Positions 61,731 to 64,000 of a stretch of 64,000 nt of DNA are shown here, in pieces. Position numbers and translations under genes: made by a program. This DNA is from Formicarius rufipectus (Eukaryota > Chordata > Aves > Passeriformes > Formicariidae): the NCBI GenBank assembly GCA_013399695.1, contig VXAU01002071.1, positions 1,434,362 to 1,498,361 of the forward strand. The letters are read 5' to 3'. A model generated the notes under the pieces. That model saw only the letters and a program-made list of their open reading frames with translations, did no database searches and was not told where the DNA came from. Position 1 is the stretch's first letter, and every line of letters starts with the position of its first letter.

Positions 61731-64000
61731 CCCCAGGTGACATCCAGCTGCAGTTTATTACAAGAGAATATTACAGTGCAGCACGAGGGAAGATCACAGA
61801 GCGGCCACCGAACTGGAGGAGAAAAATAAGCAGCAGCTTCTCCTGGCCTCACTCCAAGTGCACCACAGGCAAGTGAAGAACCCCAGCTTCAAATTAAATG
61901 GGTCCCCAGCCACTCCATTAAACAGAAATCCTGAAACAGAACTCCTTTGGCTGTGCCAGCCCCGTACAGCGAGTGGTGTTCGTTATCCCCACGCTCCCTA
62001 CGGCAGCCAGATGTATTTACACAGTAGCCACAGTGCTGTTACCTAAGTAAACCAGGAAATTGTGCATTTGTTAAAATTAGGTTCTGAGATGCTGAATCCC
62101 CAACTGTGCAGCTACACATTTTGCTCAGCCAGCAGTGCTGGAATTCTTCAGAACACGCCACTGCCTGTGTGCACACTCAGGAGTGTTGGAGGGGGGGTTA
62201 CTGGTGATGGTGCCACTCCAGAATGGTGTTATCCCCATCACACTGGCAGGGCAGGGGTGGCACAGCACCAAACAGGGCAGGAGTTGTGGGGGTGAGAGGT
62301 GGAGGAACACACACAGGGAGAGGCTCATCCCATGGTGAGCCCAGCACCAGCTCCCTGCCTCACCCCAGATTCCAGCTGCCAGGCGTGACACTGGCACTCC
62401 CACCACAAGCACAGCAGGAATTATCATCCAGGCACCACTGTGGGATCACAAGGATTTGGAAAGGCTGAACACAACTGCAAAAGGCCTCAAAGTAACAGGA
62501 AAACTGAAGCAGACAGGTTGATGCAGGAGAGAGACCACACAGCACTGAAGAACCCTTCAGGGACCATTAACCAGCCCTTGTCAGCCTGTCTTAGTGGAAG
62601 TGTGTGCTGGGGGCTGCAGTCACCACCAGCTTCATCAGCCACACAAAGGAAGCACCTGTACCTCTCAGAGCCCCTTCACTCAGGGCTGTTGCCTTTCTAA
62701 GGCAACACTGCAGGGCTTGATGCGGTTTTTGACAGTGGTTTGAGGGACCTGAACTCTGGGAAGTGTAAAGCAGCTTCATCCCTGCCCAGCCTGCTTCACC
62801 AAGCATGACAGGTGACCAGCAACAGGGGCAGCAGCTGACTGTGGACAGGGCCCCTCGTGGGACTCAGTGCCCTGGGGGTGCCCCCAGCCTCATCTTCTGA
62901 GGTCCAGCCAAGGACTCCAGAGCCTGGAGCCAACTCAGCTCTGTCCCACCATCAGCTGAACATCATCTCCTCTCCTACAGTGTTTGGACATCAATGTCTG
63001 CTTGAGAAAGTGGCTCTTTCCCACTCATTTGCTCCATGCTCCTCTGCCCTGCTTTTCAATTTCAGAGCTCTGGCAGATCACTGATTAATTCAAGCCTGTT
63101 TAATAACCCTTCTGTTTAGATGAAACAAGCTGTCTTGTTTTCTTTATTTTTAACACTAACTCTTGTTTCTTCGCTAAGGATCTCTGTCATTTAGAAACTT
63201 CTCTCTCTCCAACCAAGCTGATAATAAGATGGAGAAAGCATCTGCTTATGTCCCCATCTGACACCAGCCAGAAGTTACGAGGCTAAAGAGGGGCTGGACA
63301 CTTTGATGGATAAGACATCCTGAAAGCCTGGGCTTGTCTGGCAAAATCAGTGGCTCTACAAATGCCTGCAGCACAGCTCAAACACTGGGACAGCAGGGAC
63401 AGCCCTGGACAACACGGGCGAGAGGGAAGGAACACCCAAACTCCTCACCCAGCTCATCCTTCACCCTGTGGGGGTGGAAAACTTGCCATAACCCCCCCCG
63501 GAAGCTGCTGCTGCTGCCAGCTGTGCCCACGCTGTGCCAATCGATTGGCAACGGCCAGGCCAGCGTGGAGCTCACAGCTGCTCCCACCACCACGCCTGGC
63601 CTGTCCCCTCTGAGGGACCCCACTTTTGCTCTGTCACCTGCTCCCCCACTGCATCCTCACCCCAGAGGGTCCTGAGGCACCGTGACCACCCCCTGTCCCA
63701 ACCTCCTCCCCCCCACGCCCTGCCCCGTCCCACCCGCAGCCCACCAGAGGTCCAGGCAGGAGGAGCAACAGACACACATTCCTGATGGGAATGACTTGGA
63801 ACCTCTCAGCTGTCTCCTGCCTCTTTGAATTTCAAAGCTGCACTTGTCTGTAGAGCAACTGAGTCACTTCCTTCCTAGATCCAGCCTATCGGCCTGGATC
63901 CAGCAGTGCCCGGAAAACAATAAATCCTTCAAGGACTTGTAAGGCCATATTTCACAGGAATGCAGCGAGCCTGGCTGCCTGGAGAGCTCCACACACACCC

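Larger units (their letters stand above)
53698..64000 (-). other. PLXNA2 5' intron or upstream region (partial)
   Basis: Sequence 5' of the first coding exon. The strong acceptor at its left end argues that it is intron. I see no CpG-rich promoter or convincing noncoding first exon, so the transcription start probably lies beyond 64000. It contains CR1 fragments near 55.3, 57.3, 60.4 and 61.4 kb, MIR-like relics near 60.1 and 61.6 kb, an A-rich tract near 58.0 kb and a regulatory-looking block at 57.76-58.01 kb. Between about 62 and 64 kb I see only unremarkable sequence. Confidence 0.7.

Overview
The window comes from a bird nuclear genome and holds the 5' part of the plexin-A2 gene (PLXNA2) on the minus strand. 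The bird assignment rests on many truncated CR1 LINE 3' ends, the short interspersed MIR-like fragments, the vertebrate splice signals, and a protein that is nearly the mammalian plexin-A2 over the sema domain. PLXNA2 lies on a microchromosome in chicken, which would fit the fairly GC-rich sequence, but the species cannot be fixed from the sequence.

Reading the minus strand from right to left: about 10.3 kb of 5' intron or upstream DNA (53698-64000); a first coding exon with a short 5' UTR (53697-52443); a 1.37 kb intron; a second coding exon (51068-50886); a very large intron of about 46.6 kb (50885-4262); a third coding exon (4261-4127); and the start of the next intron, which leaves the window on the left. 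All three exon junctions fall between whole codons (phase 0) and have good GT/AG sites. Together the exons encode 502 residues: the signal peptide and almost the whole semaphorin-binding sema domain, with all ten expected sema cysteines. The PSI, IPT, transmembrane and GAP regions must lie beyond the left edge. The transcription start and first 5' UTR exon(s) appear to lie beyond the right edge.

The rest is noncoding. I find about fourteen CR1 fragments in both orientations, several MIR-like relics, one long CATC microsatellite, four short minisatellites (28, 33, 51 and 51 bp units) and homopolymer tracts. There is one clear CpG-rich island deep in the large intron (about 41.2-41.8 kb). Several AT-rich, homeodomain- and octamer-motif-rich stretches look like candidate conserved noncoding elements. 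No second protein-coding gene, RNA gene, intact transposon or CRISPR array could be supported.

No new multi-gene system is visible. The points most worth checking are a start-stop upstream ORF just 5' of the PLXNA2 start, an RGD tripeptide in the sema domain, the intronic CpG island with its A-tailed edge, and the candidate regulatory blocks in the giant intron.
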